A stretch of 64,000 nucleotides of DNA from Chryseosolibacter sp035628595 (GTDB lineage: Bacteria; Bacteroidota; Bacteroidia; Cytophagales; Cyclobacteriaceae), in NCBI GenBank assembly GCA_035628595.1, contig DASPJN010000267.1:6817-70816 (forward strand), in the 5' to 3' direction. The notes below the pieces were generated by a model. That model was not told where the DNA came from. It searched no databases and saw only the letters and a list, made by a program, of their open reading frames with translations. Position 1 is the stretch's first letter. The number at the start of each line of letters is the position of its first letter. Shown here one piece after another: positions 26,190 through 36,381 of this stretch. Made by a program: the position numbers and the translations under genes.

Positions 26190-29100
26190 TCAATTCAAAA
26201 TAATAAGCTTGGTTAGCCTCTCCATTTTGGAGCCATTCGACAGGGAACGCACAACCAGCCTTGCAAAGTATATGCCCGGTGCCAGATTTTTGTCAACATT
26301 ATCAATCTCGATCAGATCCACCTTTGTGGAGGCATTTTCAAAAACAGTTTCATGTTTACCCAAAAGAATGCCGCCAGGGGTATAAATGCTCAGGGTAGTT
26401 TCGAGGTCTTCGCCGGTGAGGTTATGACTGAAAAAGATGGTTGCGTTGTTCGCGATTGGGTTGGGATATGCAGCGAACTCATTAACGACAATTACACGGC
26501 CATCCGTGACATAAAACGTAATCGATGCATCGGAAGTGTTATTATAAACATCCCAGACTTTCATTGTAATATGGTGTTCGCCGGGACTGATGTTTCGTAA
26601 AGGAAATTTGATTCGCCCTGACTTATAAGTGTCCATGTCGGCGACATAGTAGTCGTTTAGAATAAAGGTTTGATCTTCGTCATCCAGAATGGCAATCAGA
26701 CCATTACCGACACCATAGCCGGATATATTAATTCCGCTGTTATCTTTTAGATGTGCGACCAGATACGTGTCCGAGGTTGTATAACCACCGTTTGTGAACG
26801 TTGTGTCGCCGATAAATAGTTTAATTTCAGGAGGCGCGGTATCGGCAGGAGGTGCGGCGTCAGTCCCCCCGATCTTAAAGTCATCATTAAACCCTGCCGC
26901 ATGAGGAAAGCTTTCCGACGAAGCATACAGGCTAAGCTTTCCTTCTGCGATTGCATAACTGATGTTTTTAGGAACGACAAATTCCAGTTTAAACTCGCCC
27001 TCTTTAACTGAAGCATTTCCGCGGAATAAAATATTCTTCCATGCTTCGAATTTGAATGACGGATCGTTTCGTCCCGTTGTTTCAAAGGCTTCTTTCTTAT
27101 CAAAAAGAAGTGCTTCTACAGTGCCCTCATATCCACTTACGATTCCATTCACATCTTCGATGTGCCCGGTTACAGTTACCTTTGAAAGAGCCTTCAAAGT
27201 ATCCGAGCCATCTTCGGCAGCAATTGACGTAACGTTTACGCTATATGGTGGAAGCGCGAGGTGCATGGACGGGTCGCCGAGCAAAGTAAAGTTCCGGTTT
27301 GAGACGCCGCTGGTACTGTTATTCTTTGTTTGACGAAAGACTTCACCGATGTGATTGTAAAATCCATTTTCCTTTGCCAGCAATGCGTTGTAAAAGGCAA
27401 TGTTGAGTCCAAAATTCGAAAACGCATTGACAGGACGTGTGGTGGTAACAAGGCCGATAGAGCCAGCATCTTTTTTTGTAAGTGATCGTTCGGCGCTTGA
27501 TGTCTGAAACGGATCATCATTGCGACCAAACTCACATGTGGCGGTTACCAGGAACGGAAAGAATTCGTTTGTAAGTTCATCAATCGACGCCTCGGTTAGT
27601 ACGCGTTCGTCAGCCCATACTTTTTCTGATCCATGTCCGGTGTAGTTAATGATCACCGCGCCATCGTCGAACGCTCGTTCGATGTCTTCCGCCATCGGTT
27701 CAACTGTTTCCCCATTTGGTCTGACGGTTTTTTTGTAAGTTCCCATGAAGATCTTTTTTGTGTCAAGACCATTGGGCTCGTCTTCAATCATATTGGCCAG
27801 TACATCGGCGTGGTACTGGTGAAGCGTGTCGAATTCGTCAACGCCATTTCCATCGTCAGCGACGAATGAGATTTTTTTGCGCCAGTAACCGTGGGATCTT
27901 TGCTGCGTTTCGTATTTGATAATTTTGTCAACAATATTTTGCGCTTGCCCGGCGGTGCTTACGGGAATTCGCCCGACGCCAGCATCAAGTGTATGGTGCT
28001 GCACTGAAGGACGCTCACCCCAATTGCCCTCATGGTCTTCGAGAAAAACGAAGTAGTCGTCAGATGCGTAAGTCTCCAGGGGATTCAACGAGCTCCGGGA
28101 TTGATATATCGGAACGAAGTTGGTGTTATTAGCCACCCGCATTTTGAAATCATAAGAACCTCTTCCAAAAAAAAGCACAGCCTTGAGTTGCTGCGGATCT
28201 TGATCGTAAATCACTTTTATGAAATCGCGCAATGCTGTTATATCCTGCCTTCCTGATGAAAACTCATTGTAGATCTGCTCAACAGTTACTACGTGAGCAG
28301 ACCAATTGCTGTGGATTCGCCGATGTTGCGCGAGTCGCTGCGCTTCGCTTTCAAAATCCGAATGGGTAATAATAATCAGGTTCGCAGCAGGTAATCCGCG
28401 TAAATTCTGATTTGTTACATTACCCGCAAGCGCTGGTGCAGGAATATTATCGTTAAAGATAATGTAGTTATTTAATGTTGATGAAACGGCACTGAAGTTC
28501 AGGTTGCTTCCAGTAGTTTCAAATTTTTGGACTTGAGGATTATAGATGTCGGTAATGTTCCAAATGCTCGTGTTGGCTGAAACTGCAGAAATGCTAAAAG
28601 TTGAAACGGTATTTTCAAGACTTTGCTCAGAGGTGAAAATTGTCTGATTGCCATACAGCCGAAGGGCTCTGCGGCAATTGACGAGTATAAAATCAAGGTA
28701 GCCCTGCGAAAATCCGGCCGTCTTTGTGAAATGGTACTTTGCTTCCTGCTCATTTCTTCCGGCTGCGCTGATCAGATCGTCGTTTATTAAAAATGTATCG
28801 CGACGCTCATGTCCTTTGATTGAATAACTGCCAGCCGGAATGCTGCCGAGCGATTGATCCGCTAAGTGAATGCCATTCAAAAATAAATTAAACGTCGCAG
28901 GTGCGTAGCTTTGAAGCATTACATCTGAAACAATTTTCAGGTCCGAGCCCGCAACAATATTGCTGAGTTGAAATGTTAAGCTCACGTCGCTTACTGTGCC
29001 GAATTTTTCGCCAAACCATTCTCGCCCGGAACTAAGTTCGTTATGTTCGTCAAGCTCGTGGTAGGCGAAATCATTAAACTCACTGATCACCGGATAACTT

Positions 29101-29585
29101 CCGGTAATATTTTCAGCGGTTGTTAACCTTGCCCCGGGTGTATCAGAAACTGTTATGAAATAGTAGTTTTCGTCGCTGTAAAGATTTTTTTCATACCGGA
29201 AAATGGATCGCTTTGCATCAAATCCGTAGCTATCGGCACCTTCGGCATAGAATAAAATGTAATCACCATCGTCGAATTTGCCATCCGATTCTCCCTGTAC
29301 AAGAATTGAAGTTTCTGTTAATAGCGGTCGTGGCATAGCGATCGGTTGCGGAAGCATTCCTCCGCCGTTGCCGAAAACCCGAATGTAGCGCGGGTTTATG
29401 CTGTTGGCGTCGAATCCCATGGCGGTGAAAAGATTTCTGTCAATCTTATACACGCCATTGCTGGTGATTTTCAGTTTATGCCATTTTCCGGATGATAAAT
29501 CAGCAATGTTTTGGGCGCTCGTATTCAGTGACGCCAGAAATGGAATCAGAAAAAAAAATTTCAGATGAAGATAGCTGCGACTCAC
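26190..29585 (-). CDS. porU: Type IX secretion sortase PorU
   Basis: 1131 residues, GTG start overlapping the pssA stop as GTGA. Signal peptide at residues 1-25. N-terminal beta-rich region, then a gingipain-like C25 peptidase domain (about 400-780) with catalytic His651 in NYTGHGSE and Cys684 in TATCEFGRND. Next come Ig-like segments and a C-terminal T9SS-type sorting domain (about 1040-1131, AYPNPIANNATIFF to APGIYFARL). PorU cuts the C-terminal signal of secreted cargo and links the protein to anionic lipopolysaccharide at the outer surface. Its presence implies a T9SS elsewhere in this genome. Confidence 0.95.
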   Translation of the reverse strand: MSRSYLHLKFFFLIPFLASLNTSAQNIADLSSGKWHKLKITSNGVYKIDRNLFTAMGFDANSINPRYIRVFGNGGGMLPQPIAMPRPLLTETSILVQGESDGKFDDGDYILFYAEGADSYGFDAKRSIFRYEKNLYSDENYYFITVSDTPGARLTTAENITGSYPVISEFNDFAYHELDEHNELSSGREWFGEKFGTVSDVSLTFQLSNIVAGSDLKIVSDVMLQSYAPATFNLFLNGIHLADQSLGSIPAGSYSIKGHERRDTFLINDDLISAAGRNEQEAKYHFTKTAGFSQGYLDFILVNCRRALRLYGNQTIFTSEQSLENTVSTFSISAVSANTSIWNITDIYNPQVQKFETTGSNLNFSAVSSTLNNYIIFNDNIPAPALAGNVTNQNLRGLPAANLIIITHSDFESEAQRLAQHRRIHSNWSAHVVTVEQIYNEFSSGRQDITALRDFIKVIYDQDPQQLKAVLFFGRGSYDFKMRVANNTNFVPIYQSRSSLNPLETYASDDYFVFLEDHEGNWGERPSVQHHTLDAGVGRIPVSTAGQAQNIVDKIIKYETQQRSHGYWRKKISFVADDGNGVDEFDTLHQYHADVLANMIEDEPNGLDTKKIFMGTYKKTVRPNGETVEPMAEDIERAFDDGAVIINYTGHGSEKVWADERVLTEASIDELTNEFFPFLVTATCEFGRNDDPFQTSSAERSLTKKDAGSIGLVTTTRPVNAFSNFGLNIAFYNALLAKENGFYNHIGEVFRQTKNNSTSGVSNRNFTLLGDPSMHLALPPYSVNVTSIAAEDGSDTLKALSKVTVTGHIEDVNGIVSGYEGTVEALLFDKKEAFETTGRNDPSFKFEAWKNILFRGNASVKEGEFKLEFVVPKNISYAIAEGKLSLYASSESFPHAAGFNDDFKIGGTDAAPPADTAPPEIKLFIGDTTFTNGGYTTSDTYLVAHLKDNSGINISGYGVGNGLIAILDDEDQTFILNDYYVADMDTYKSGRIKFPLRNISPGEHHITMKVWDVYNNTSDASITFYVTDGRVIVVNEFAAYPNPIANNATIFFSHNLTGEDLETTLSIYTPGGILLGKHETVFENASTKVDLIEIDNVDKNLAPGIYFARLVVRSLSNGSKMERLTKLIILN

Positions 29586-30271
29586 TTTCTGACTGCCTGA
29601 CGGGAAATAGCGTTATCTGCTAACGACAAAACGATGTACAATATTATAATTAACGGTATAGCGACAATCTGAAGTCCAATTAATAGCAAAAGCGAAATCC
29701 CAAGGAAAATAAACCTGACTTTGTTATCTGCCCAGCTAAAGTTTTTAAACTTCAATGCAAAGATATCTATTCTCGACACGAGGAGGAATGAAAACATAAT
29801 TGTTATTGCTAAAAGCACTGCCGGTTGGTAGAGCCATTTTCCTGCTGTTTCAGCTATCAGCGGTAACGAGGTGATGAAGATCGTGTTTGCCGGTGTGGCA
29901 AGTCCCTTGAAATTGTCGCGTTGTGTTTCATCGATATTAAAAATCGCAAGACGCAGTGCCGAAAATACCGCGATCAGAAAAGCGGCGTATGGAAGTGCTT
30001 CAAAGCTTCCTGAACTTTCGAGCATCTTATACATTACCAGGGACGGGAGCACGCCAAAGCTGATCATGTCCGCGAGCGAATCGAGCTCTTTTCCGATTGG
30101 GGATGCTACATTCAACCATCGAGCGATAAAGCCATCGAAGAAGTCAAAAACGCATGCTGCCCATACGAAATATGCGGCTGGTATTGCCCGTTCTTCGAGT
30201 ACGAAAACGATGCCGAGGCAACCGCAGACGAGGTTACAACAAGTGAGAAAATTCGGTAGATGTCTTTTCAT
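29582..30271 (-). CDS. pssA: CDP-diacylglycerol--serine O-phosphatidyltransferase
   Basis: 229 residues, about seven membrane segments. The CDP-alcohol phosphotransferase motif is complete: DG-x2-AR-x8-G-x3-D-x3-D in DFFDGFIARWLNV...GKELDSLAD. It makes phosphatidylserine from CDP-diacylglycerol and serine. The N-terminal LPNFLTCCNLVCGCLG is typical of the Bacillus-type PssA. Lies 15 bases after the MBL hydrolase gene and overlaps porU. Confidence 0.94.
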   Translation of the reverse strand: MKRHLPNFLTCCNLVCGCLGIVFVLEERAIPAAYFVWAACVFDFFDGFIARWLNVASPIGKELDSLADMISFGVLPSLVMYKMLESSGSFEALPYAAFLIAVFSALRLAIFNIDETQRDNFKGLATPANTIFITSLPLIAETAGKWLYQPAVLLAITIMFSFLLVSRIDIFALKFKNFSWADNKVRFIFLGISLLLLIGLQIVAIPLIIILYIVLSLADNAISRQAVRK

Positions 30272-30286
30272 GGATCAGTTCGCTTG

Positions 30287-30931
30287 TTATGCAATCGCGC
30301 AAAAAGGATTTGTCTTTTTTTCGTGTCCGATGGTTGTTTCGGGTCCATGCCCCGGATAAACAATGACAGCATCAGGAAGCGTAAATAGTTTTTGGTGGAT
30401 GCTGTTGATGAGAACACTGTAGTTTCCACCCGGGAGATCTGTTCTACCGATGCTGTTATAAAACAATACGTCGCCGCTGATGAGGGTTCTTGTGCCTTCC
30501 TGATAAAAGGCGATATGGCCAGGTGCGTGGCCTGGAACGAAAAGCACTTTCAATGCCTGTGTTCCGAATGTAACTACATCACCTTCCTCGAGAAATGAGT
30601 CGGGGAGCGTCTCCGAATATTTCACCATACCATAGTTCGGAGCATAAACTTTTACAGCTCTAAGCACCGGCTCATCTGCTGCATGCATCAAAAACTTTAC
30701 GCCAAAAGTGTTCTTAACAAAATAGTTTCCGAGTACGTGGTCGATGTGACAATGTGTGTTGAGGAGATACTTGACTGTCAGTTTATTGTCATCGATGAAA
30801 GATTTCAATTCGAGCTCCTCTGACGGTTCATAACAACCAGGATCAACAATCACACATTCACCCGTTTCGTCATACAACACATACGTATTCTCCTGAAACG
30901 GATTAAAAACAAATGACTTGATTTGGAGCAT
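30287..30931 (-). CDS. MBL-fold metallohydrolase (glyoxalase II-like)
   Basis: 214 residues, metallo-beta-lactamase fold. Zinc ligands HCHIDH (HxHxDH), then VPGHAPGH, SGDVLF and the late GHGPETTIGHEKKTNPF. The last is the signature of the YcbL/hydroxyacylglutathione-hydrolase-like group rather than full GloB, which has an extra C-terminal domain. Cytoplasmic thioester hydrolase likely. First gene of a probable operon with pssA, porU, porV and M16; 55 bases divergent from the FAD oxidoreductase. Confidence 0.9.
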   Translation of the reverse strand: MLQIKSFVFNPFQENTYVLYDETGECVIVDPGCYEPSEELELKSFIDDNKLTVKYLLNTHCHIDHVLGNYFVKNTFGVKFLMHAADEPVLRAVKVYAPNYGMVKYSETLPDSFLEEGDVVTFGTQALKVLFVPGHAPGHIAFYQEGTRTLISGDVLFYNSIGRTDLPGGNYSVLINSIHQKLFTLPDAVIVYPGHGPETTIGHEKKTNPFCAIA

Positions 30932-30986
30932 GTTTTAGTTTCTTTCAAAAATAGAATGCTTTTTTGCATCCGTCCAATTTTATTTA

Positions 30987-32063
30987 ATGGCAGAGGATCA
31001 ACCAACACAAAAGATTGTCGATTATCTGATTATAGGACAGGGCCTTGCCGGTTCGTTGGTTGCATATCAGGCGCTCAAGCGGAATAAGCGAATACATGTC
31101 ATCGATCTGCCGGAGAATAATCACTGTACGAAGGTTGCACCCGGATTGTTTAATCCTGTTACTGGTCAGAATTTGGTTAAGAGCTGGTTAACGGATCTTG
31201 TTTTTCCATATCTCCATGATTTTTATCCTGAGTTAGAGCAGGTAACGGGCAAACGTTTCTTTTATAGTCTGCCTCTCTATCGACCATTCTCAAATATTAG
31301 CGAACAGAACGACTGGATGGCTAAAAGCGCTGATCCCGTTTATAGCGAAATACTTGAAAAAATTTACGGCAACACCGTGTTCCCTGAGTTAAACGATCCG
31401 CACGGTGGATTGTTATTGAAATATTGCGGTTTCATTGATACTTCCGTGATGCTGGAGGCGGTACGTAAAGTACTCATTGATCACGGAGCGTTTACTTCTG
31501 AAAACTTTGATCACCAGCGCTTAGATGTTGATTCGACAGGCGTGTCCTACAGTGGTATTCGGGCTTTAAAAATAGTCTTCTGTGAGGGAGCGCATGTTTC
31601 ACACAACCCGTGGTTTAGTCGGCTTCCGATCAGGCCATTAAAAGGCGAGATTTTAGAAATAAAAACTGCTTTTTCGAAGCAAGTTATTGTTAATCGGGGC
31701 GTTTATATGGTGCCCTCACCGCACGGAATGAACTGGCGGGTGGGCTCAACCTATGTTTTGAAGAATCCGACACCGGTAACCACAGAAAATGGAAGGCACG
31801 AAATAGAAATGAAACTTCAATCCATTTATACGCAGCGTTTCGAAGTGACCGGGCACGAATGGGGCATTAGGCCCACGACCGTAGACAGAAGGCCCATAAT
31901 CGGGGCGCATCCTAAATCGGAACGAATCGTTATTTTCAATGGCTTAGGAACCAAAGGCGTCAGTTTGGCACCTTATTTTTCAGAGATGTTAATTCACTGG
32001 CTAGACGGCAAAACAACCCTGAATTCAGAGGTTGATGTTACTCGGTATAAATCATTATATTGA
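30987..32063 (+). CDS. FAD-dependent oxidoreductase (DAO family)
   Basis: 358 residues. N-terminal dinucleotide-binding motif YLIIGQGLAGSLVAYQAL (a GxGxxG variant), and C-terminal WGIRPTTVDRRPIIGAHP then NGLGTKGVSLAPYFSEML, as in glycine/D-amino-acid oxidase-like flavoproteins. Substrate unknown. Single cytoplasmic enzyme; the next gene begins 16 bases after its stop. Confidence 0.86.
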   Translation: MAEDQPTQKIVDYLIIGQGLAGSLVAYQALKRNKRIHVIDLPENNHCTKVAPGLFNPVTGQNLVKSWLTDLVFPYLHDFYPELEQVTGKRFFYSLPLYRPFSNISEQNDWMAKSADPVYSEILEKIYGNTVFPELNDPHGGLLLKYCGFIDTSVMLEAVRKVLIDHGAFTSENFDHQRLDVDSTGVSYSGIRALKIVFCEGAHVSHNPWFSRLPIRPLKGEILEIKTAFSKQVIVNRGVYMVPSPHGMNWRVGSTYVLKNPTPVTTENGRHEIEMKLQSIYTQRFEVTGHEWGIRPTTVDRRPIIGAHPKSERIVIFNGLGTKGVSLAPYFSEMLIHWLDGKTTLNSEVDVTRYKSLY

Positions 32064-32079
32064 CTTCCCCAAGTGTCAT

Positions 32080-35000
32080 ATGTCTTTTAAACGCTTATTT
32101 TTTACAATTTTCACCGTATCACTGCTACATATCGCTTATGTGGCGAATGGTCAGTACCTGCCCGAGACTTTTGGAAAAAACCGGATCCAGTACAAACAAT
32201 TTGATTGGCAATATTTAAGCGGTGAGAATTTTGACGTCTACTATTACGGGAAGAGCAGGGCGGTCGCGCAAAATTCCCTTGAATACCTTGAATCCGAGTT
32301 CGACCGGATTACTGATCTGATCGGCTATCCACCGTATTTCAAAACAAAAGTTTTCCTGTATAATTCTCTGACCGATCTCCGTCAAAGTAATGTTGGCCTG
32401 AACAGGACAGTTTTTAACGTGAATGGTGAAACAGAATTCATCAAGCCTTATGTGGAGGTAGCCAATATTGGCGCTGCGCAGGAATTCAAGGAGGAGTTAC
32501 TGCTGCGCATTTCACAGTTGATGGTGGATGAAATGATGTTCGGTGGTTCTTTGAAGGATATTTTTCAGAGCTCGATTCTCATGAATCTTCCGGAATGGTT
32601 TGTTGACGGCGCAGCCTTATACGTGGCAAAAGGATGGAGTACGGAAATGGACGATTATATCCGTGCCGTTATGAACAGAAGAAAGGTAAAGAAAATTGGG
32701 CGACTGGAGGGGATTGAAGCCGCGCTCGCAGGGCAATCCGTCTGGAATTTTATTGCAGAAAAATATGGTAAGAGCAGTGTCGGAAATATTCTGAACTACA
32801 CGAGGATTACGCGCAACGAAGAAAAAAGTGTTTTGATTACGCTGGGTGTATCATTTAAGCAGTTGATGAACGAATGGTATGAATACTACTCTGAAATGGA
32901 ATCCCGGACAGCACAATCATACGAAAAACCTGATGACGCAAAATATTTCACCAATCCTCAGAACAAGACAACTTCATTCACCACGATAAAAATCAGTCCT
33001 GACGGGAGATATCTTGCCTATGCGGTAAATGATCGCGGCAGATATATTGTTAAAGTCCGGTCGCTGGAGAACGGCCGGGAGAAAACAATTCTTTCCGGGG
33101 GAACGAAGGTTATCAATCAACGGGTTGACTATACGCATCCGCTCATCAGCTGGGCTGATGTCAATACCCTCGGCGTTATCGGTGTAAAAAAAGGTGAATA
33201 TGTTTTCTGGTTATATGATTTGAAAACAAATTCAAAGCTACCGCGAGAGCTTGATCGTTTTAATAACATCCGAAGTCTCAATTTCAGTGACAACGGAAGA
33301 CTTGTGATCCTGAGTGCGGATGTTGATGGTAAGAACGATCTGTATCTTCTTAGCAGTCGGCGAGATCGTGTTCGCACGTTAACGAATGATCTGTATGACG
33401 ATCTTGATCCGTCATTTATTCCAGGGTCCAACCGCATTGTATTCAGCTCTAACAGGCCAACTGATTCGCTTAAATCCTTAACGAAGCCGCAGTTTGGAAA
33501 AATGCCTGAGAACTACAATCTGTTTGTTTACGATCTCGACACAACAAAGAACTTATTGAAGCGGATTACGAATACGCTGAGCAAGGATGTTCAGCCTATC
33601 GCGCTCGATAACGATAACTTCTTTTATCTATCAGATCAGCGGGGAATTGTTAATCTCTTTAAATACAACCGTTCATCCGGAATTTATACGCAGGTTACGA
33701 ACTACTCAACCAGCATCAAGGATTACGACCTCAACTTTCAACATAACATTCTCACTTTTGTGAGCAATCGCAGGATGCGAGAACAGATATACATTGAACG
33801 TGATTTCAATTTTAACAGACAAGTGTTTACGCCGGCAACGCGCAGGAAGGAGCTTCAACAAGCGCGAGTTGTCCGCGAAAAAAGAAAACAGGAAGAAAAT
33901 AAAAACATGAGCATTAAGGATCTCCTGAATGCGCGGTTAAAAGAAACGGAGGCTCAACGGGATACGCTGCAAGAAGAGAATCTTGAAGAGCCGGTCATTG
34001 AAAGCGATACTATTCCAGCATTGCCTGATACAATTGCTGTCGAGGTTGTAAATACTGACAACTACGAATTCGCAGAAACGCCGGTAAAAAAGGAAGATGC
34101 AGTTAGTACTGATAACTATCAATTTGAGGACGAAGCTGAAAAACAAACCCAGGCGGGCGAGTCTTTTCTTTCGCGGTATATGAAGGCGAGGGAGAAGAAT
34201 AAGATAACCGGACCTTTTCCCTATGAAAATAAATTCAGCGCCGACAACCTCGTGACTTCTCTCGTTATAGATCCACTGCGCGGGCTTGGCATTTTGCTGG
34301 AAACACAAATGAATGATATGCTGGAAAATTACCGTTTCAACGGTGGTATTATGACAACGCTTGATCTCAAGGAAGGTGACGTGTTCGCTGAATTCCAGTT
34401 CTTACCAAGATTCCTTGACTTCAGCGCCAGATTTGATCGGAAGGCGGTCAGATGGTCTCCAAATTCATCTGCGCATGAATTCAAATACACGATGCACAGG
34501 TTAGAGCTCGGTGTTGCGTTCCCTTTTTCCGATCGGATGAGGCTTACGCTAAAACCTTTTGGGGCAATTACGTATTCCATCGATCTCGGGGAACAACCCT
34601 TCCCAGCTGGTCCCCCCAACGCCACTTCGACACATCATTATTATGCTGGGGCTAAGACAGAGTTGGTGTACGACAATTCAGTTACAACCGGCATGAACCT
34701 GATGGAAGGTACGCGTGGCAAACTTTCACTTACACACTACGAAGGTCTTGATGCGGGTGAGAACAGCTTCAGCCGCGCGGCTGTTGATCTGCGACATTAT
34801 CAGAAACTATATAAGGAAATTGTATTTGCCGTCAGAGGGTTTGCAGGAACGTATTTCGGTAATGCTCCGAAAAAATTCCTTTTAGGTGGTATGAATAACT
34901 GGCTCTTTAACCGGACGATTACCGATGGTGTGACTGGTGAAGGTGAGCGAAATCCACTCGGCATCGGTTCAGAAACGCAGGACGTTCTTTTTGTTGAGTA

Positions 35001-35403
35001 TGCAACAAATCTGCGCGGTTTCGATTACGCAACGCTTTTTGGAAACAGTGTGATGCTGATGAATGCAGAACTTCGCATTCCATTGATCAGAGCACTGACA
35101 AACGGACCGATAGCATCGAACTTTTTCAGAAACCTGCAGTTTGTCGGATTCTATGATATCGGGACAAGCTGGTCCGGTTCGCCACCATTCTCAGATGAAA
35201 CGAGCGTAAGCTATGATGTTATCAAATCGGGTCCAATTACCGCACGCATTAAGAATTATCTAAACCCATGGTTGTATAGCTACGGGGTTGGCGCGCGCAC
35301 TGTTGTATTTGGTTACTATGTGAAGTTTGACGTCGCATGGCCAGTTGAGAACTATGAAGTTGGTAAACCAAGAGGTTTCCTTACGCTTGGATTTGATTTC
35401 TGA
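32080..35403 (+). CDS. Large secreted beta-propeller and outer-membrane barrel protein
   Basis: 1107 residues from the ATG at 32080, which starts a proper signal peptide (RLFFTIFTVSLLHIAYVANG); the frame extends upstream to 32032. Residues about 25-280 resemble the peptidase-MA-like region (PEWFVDGAALYVAKGW) but I see no HExxH. Residues about 300-570 hold TolB-like PD40 blades (SPDGRYLAYAV, DLDPSFIPGSNRIVFSSNRP). A charged coiled-coil linker (about 590-700) is followed by a C-terminal Omp85/surface-antigen-like barrel ending RGFLTLGFDF. Probably outer-membrane located with a periplasmic propeller. Function unknown. Confidence 0.75.
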   Translation: MSFKRLFFTIFTVSLLHIAYVANGQYLPETFGKNRIQYKQFDWQYLSGENFDVYYYGKSRAVAQNSLEYLESEFDRITDLIGYPPYFKTKVFLYNSLTDLRQSNVGLNRTVFNVNGETEFIKPYVEVANIGAAQEFKEELLLRISQLMVDEMMFGGSLKDIFQSSILMNLPEWFVDGAALYVAKGWSTEMDDYIRAVMNRRKVKKIGRLEGIEAALAGQSVWNFIAEKYGKSSVGNILNYTRITRNEEKSVLITLGVSFKQLMNEWYEYYSEMESRTAQSYEKPDDAKYFTNPQNKTTSFTTIKISPDGRYLAYAVNDRGRYIVKVRSLENGREKTILSGGTKVINQRVDYTHPLISWADVNTLGVIGVKKGEYVFWLYDLKTNSKLPRELDRFNNIRSLNFSDNGRLVILSADVDGKNDLYLLSSRRDRVRTLTNDLYDDLDPSFIPGSNRIVFSSNRPTDSLKSLTKPQFGKMPENYNLFVYDLDTTKNLLKRITNTLSKDVQPIALDNDNFFYLSDQRGIVNLFKYNRSSGIYTQVTNYSTSIKDYDLNFQHNILTFVSNRRMREQIYIERDFNFNRQVFTPATRRKELQQARVVREKRKQEENKNMSIKDLLNARLKETEAQRDTLQEENLEEPVIESDTIPALPDTIAVEVVNTDNYEFAETPVKKEDAVSTDNYQFEDEAEKQTQAGESFLSRYMKAREKNKITGPFPYENKFSADNLVTSLVIDPLRGLGILLETQMNDMLENYRFNGGIMTTLDLKEGDVFAEFQFLPRFLDFSARFDRKAVRWSPNSSAHEFKYTMHRLELGVAFPFSDRMRLTLKPFGAITYSIDLGEQPFPAGPPNATSTHHYYAGAKTELVYDNSVTTGMNLMEGTRGKLSLTHYEGLDAGENSFSRAAVDLRHYQKLYKEIVFAVRGFAGTYFGNAPKKFLLGGMNNWLFNRTITDGVTGEGERNPLGIGSETQDVLFVEYATNLRGFDYATLFGNSVMLMNAELRIPLIRALTNGPIASNFFRNLQFVGFYDIGTSWSGSPPFSDETSVSYDVIKSGPITARIKNYLNPWLYSYGVGARTVVFGYYVKFDVAWPVENYEVGKPRGFLTLGFDF

Positions 35404-35447
35404 GAAAGTACCATCATCTTGCAAGCTTCTGTTAAACGAACAACGCA

Positions 35448-36326
35448 ATGATAAAATCAATGACTGGATTCGGTCAGCAATCTCTTGATGATGGCCAATC
35501 CCAGATTTACGTTGAAGTAAAAAGCCTCAATTCGAAATTTCTTGATCTTAACCTGAGATTGCCCAAGCAATTTGCTGAGAAGGAAATTGAAGTAAGAACA
35601 TTGATTAGCGAGATTCTTGAAAGAGGTAAGGTGTCGGTTGCCATTGAATACGAACGCATCTCCGACAACGCGATCAAGCAGACATACAACGAGGATCTCT
35701 TCGCCGCGTATTATTCGGAACTCAGGAAGTTAGCCGATAAAGTTGTTGCGCCATACGACGAATTGTTTCAACTGGCGTTGAACTCACCGGATGTTATTAA
35801 AAATAATCAGGATGATTCAATCGGAGAGGATCAGTGGCTCAAAATCAAGGATGCGCTGACACGCGCTCTCAAGCAATGTGACCAATTCAGGGTTGACGAG
35901 GGTAAGGTGTTGGGAAATATGTTAAAGCAATGTTGCATCTCAATTGAGCAGAACCTTGAAAGCATCAAGGCGCTGGATCCAAAGAGAGTTGCACGCATTC
36001 GTGAGCGATTAAAAAATAACGTCACGTCATTTTTTGGCGAAGAAGGGTTTGATCCAAACAGACTCGAGCAGGAAATTATTTTTTATATCGAGAAGCTTGA
36101 CATAAACGAAGAGAAAGTAAGACTTAAGTCGCACATTGATTATTTCATCCAGGCAGTCAATGAGCCTCAATCCAATGGCAAAAAGTTAGGATTCATTTCG
36201 CAGGAAATCGGGCGCGAGATCAATACAATCGGATCAAAGTCGAACGATGCCGAAATTCAAAAACATGTTGTATTGATGAAGGAGGAACTCGAAAAAATCA
36301 AGGAGCAGCTCAATAATGTTGTGTAG
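35448..36326 (+). CDS. yicC: YicC-family endoribonuclease
   Basis: 292 residues, family length. Starts MIKSMTGFGQ, the YicC_N hallmark, and carries KSLNSKFLDLNLRLP near residues 25-40. The C-terminal DUF1732 region has IEKLDINEEKVRLKSHIDYF and GKKLGFISQEIGREINTIGSKSND. E. coli YicC is an RNase acting on small RNAs and mRNA. In many genomes gmk follows, but not here. Confidence 0.95.
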   Translation: MIKSMTGFGQQSLDDGQSQIYVEVKSLNSKFLDLNLRLPKQFAEKEIEVRTLISEILERGKVSVAIEYERISDNAIKQTYNEDLFAAYYSELRKLADKVVAPYDELFQLALNSPDVIKNNQDDSIGEDQWLKIKDALTRALKQCDQFRVDEGKVLGNMLKQCCISIEQNLESIKALDPKRVARIRERLKNNVTSFFGEEGFDPNRLEQEIIFYIEKLDINEEKVRLKSHIDYFIQAVNEPQSNGKKLGFISQEIGREINTIGSKSNDAEIQKHVVLMKEELEKIKEQLNNVV

Positions 36327-36381
36327 GCCATGTTGCATCCCACCATGCTAGCAGCCAAATAGCCCACCGGGACGCGACTGC

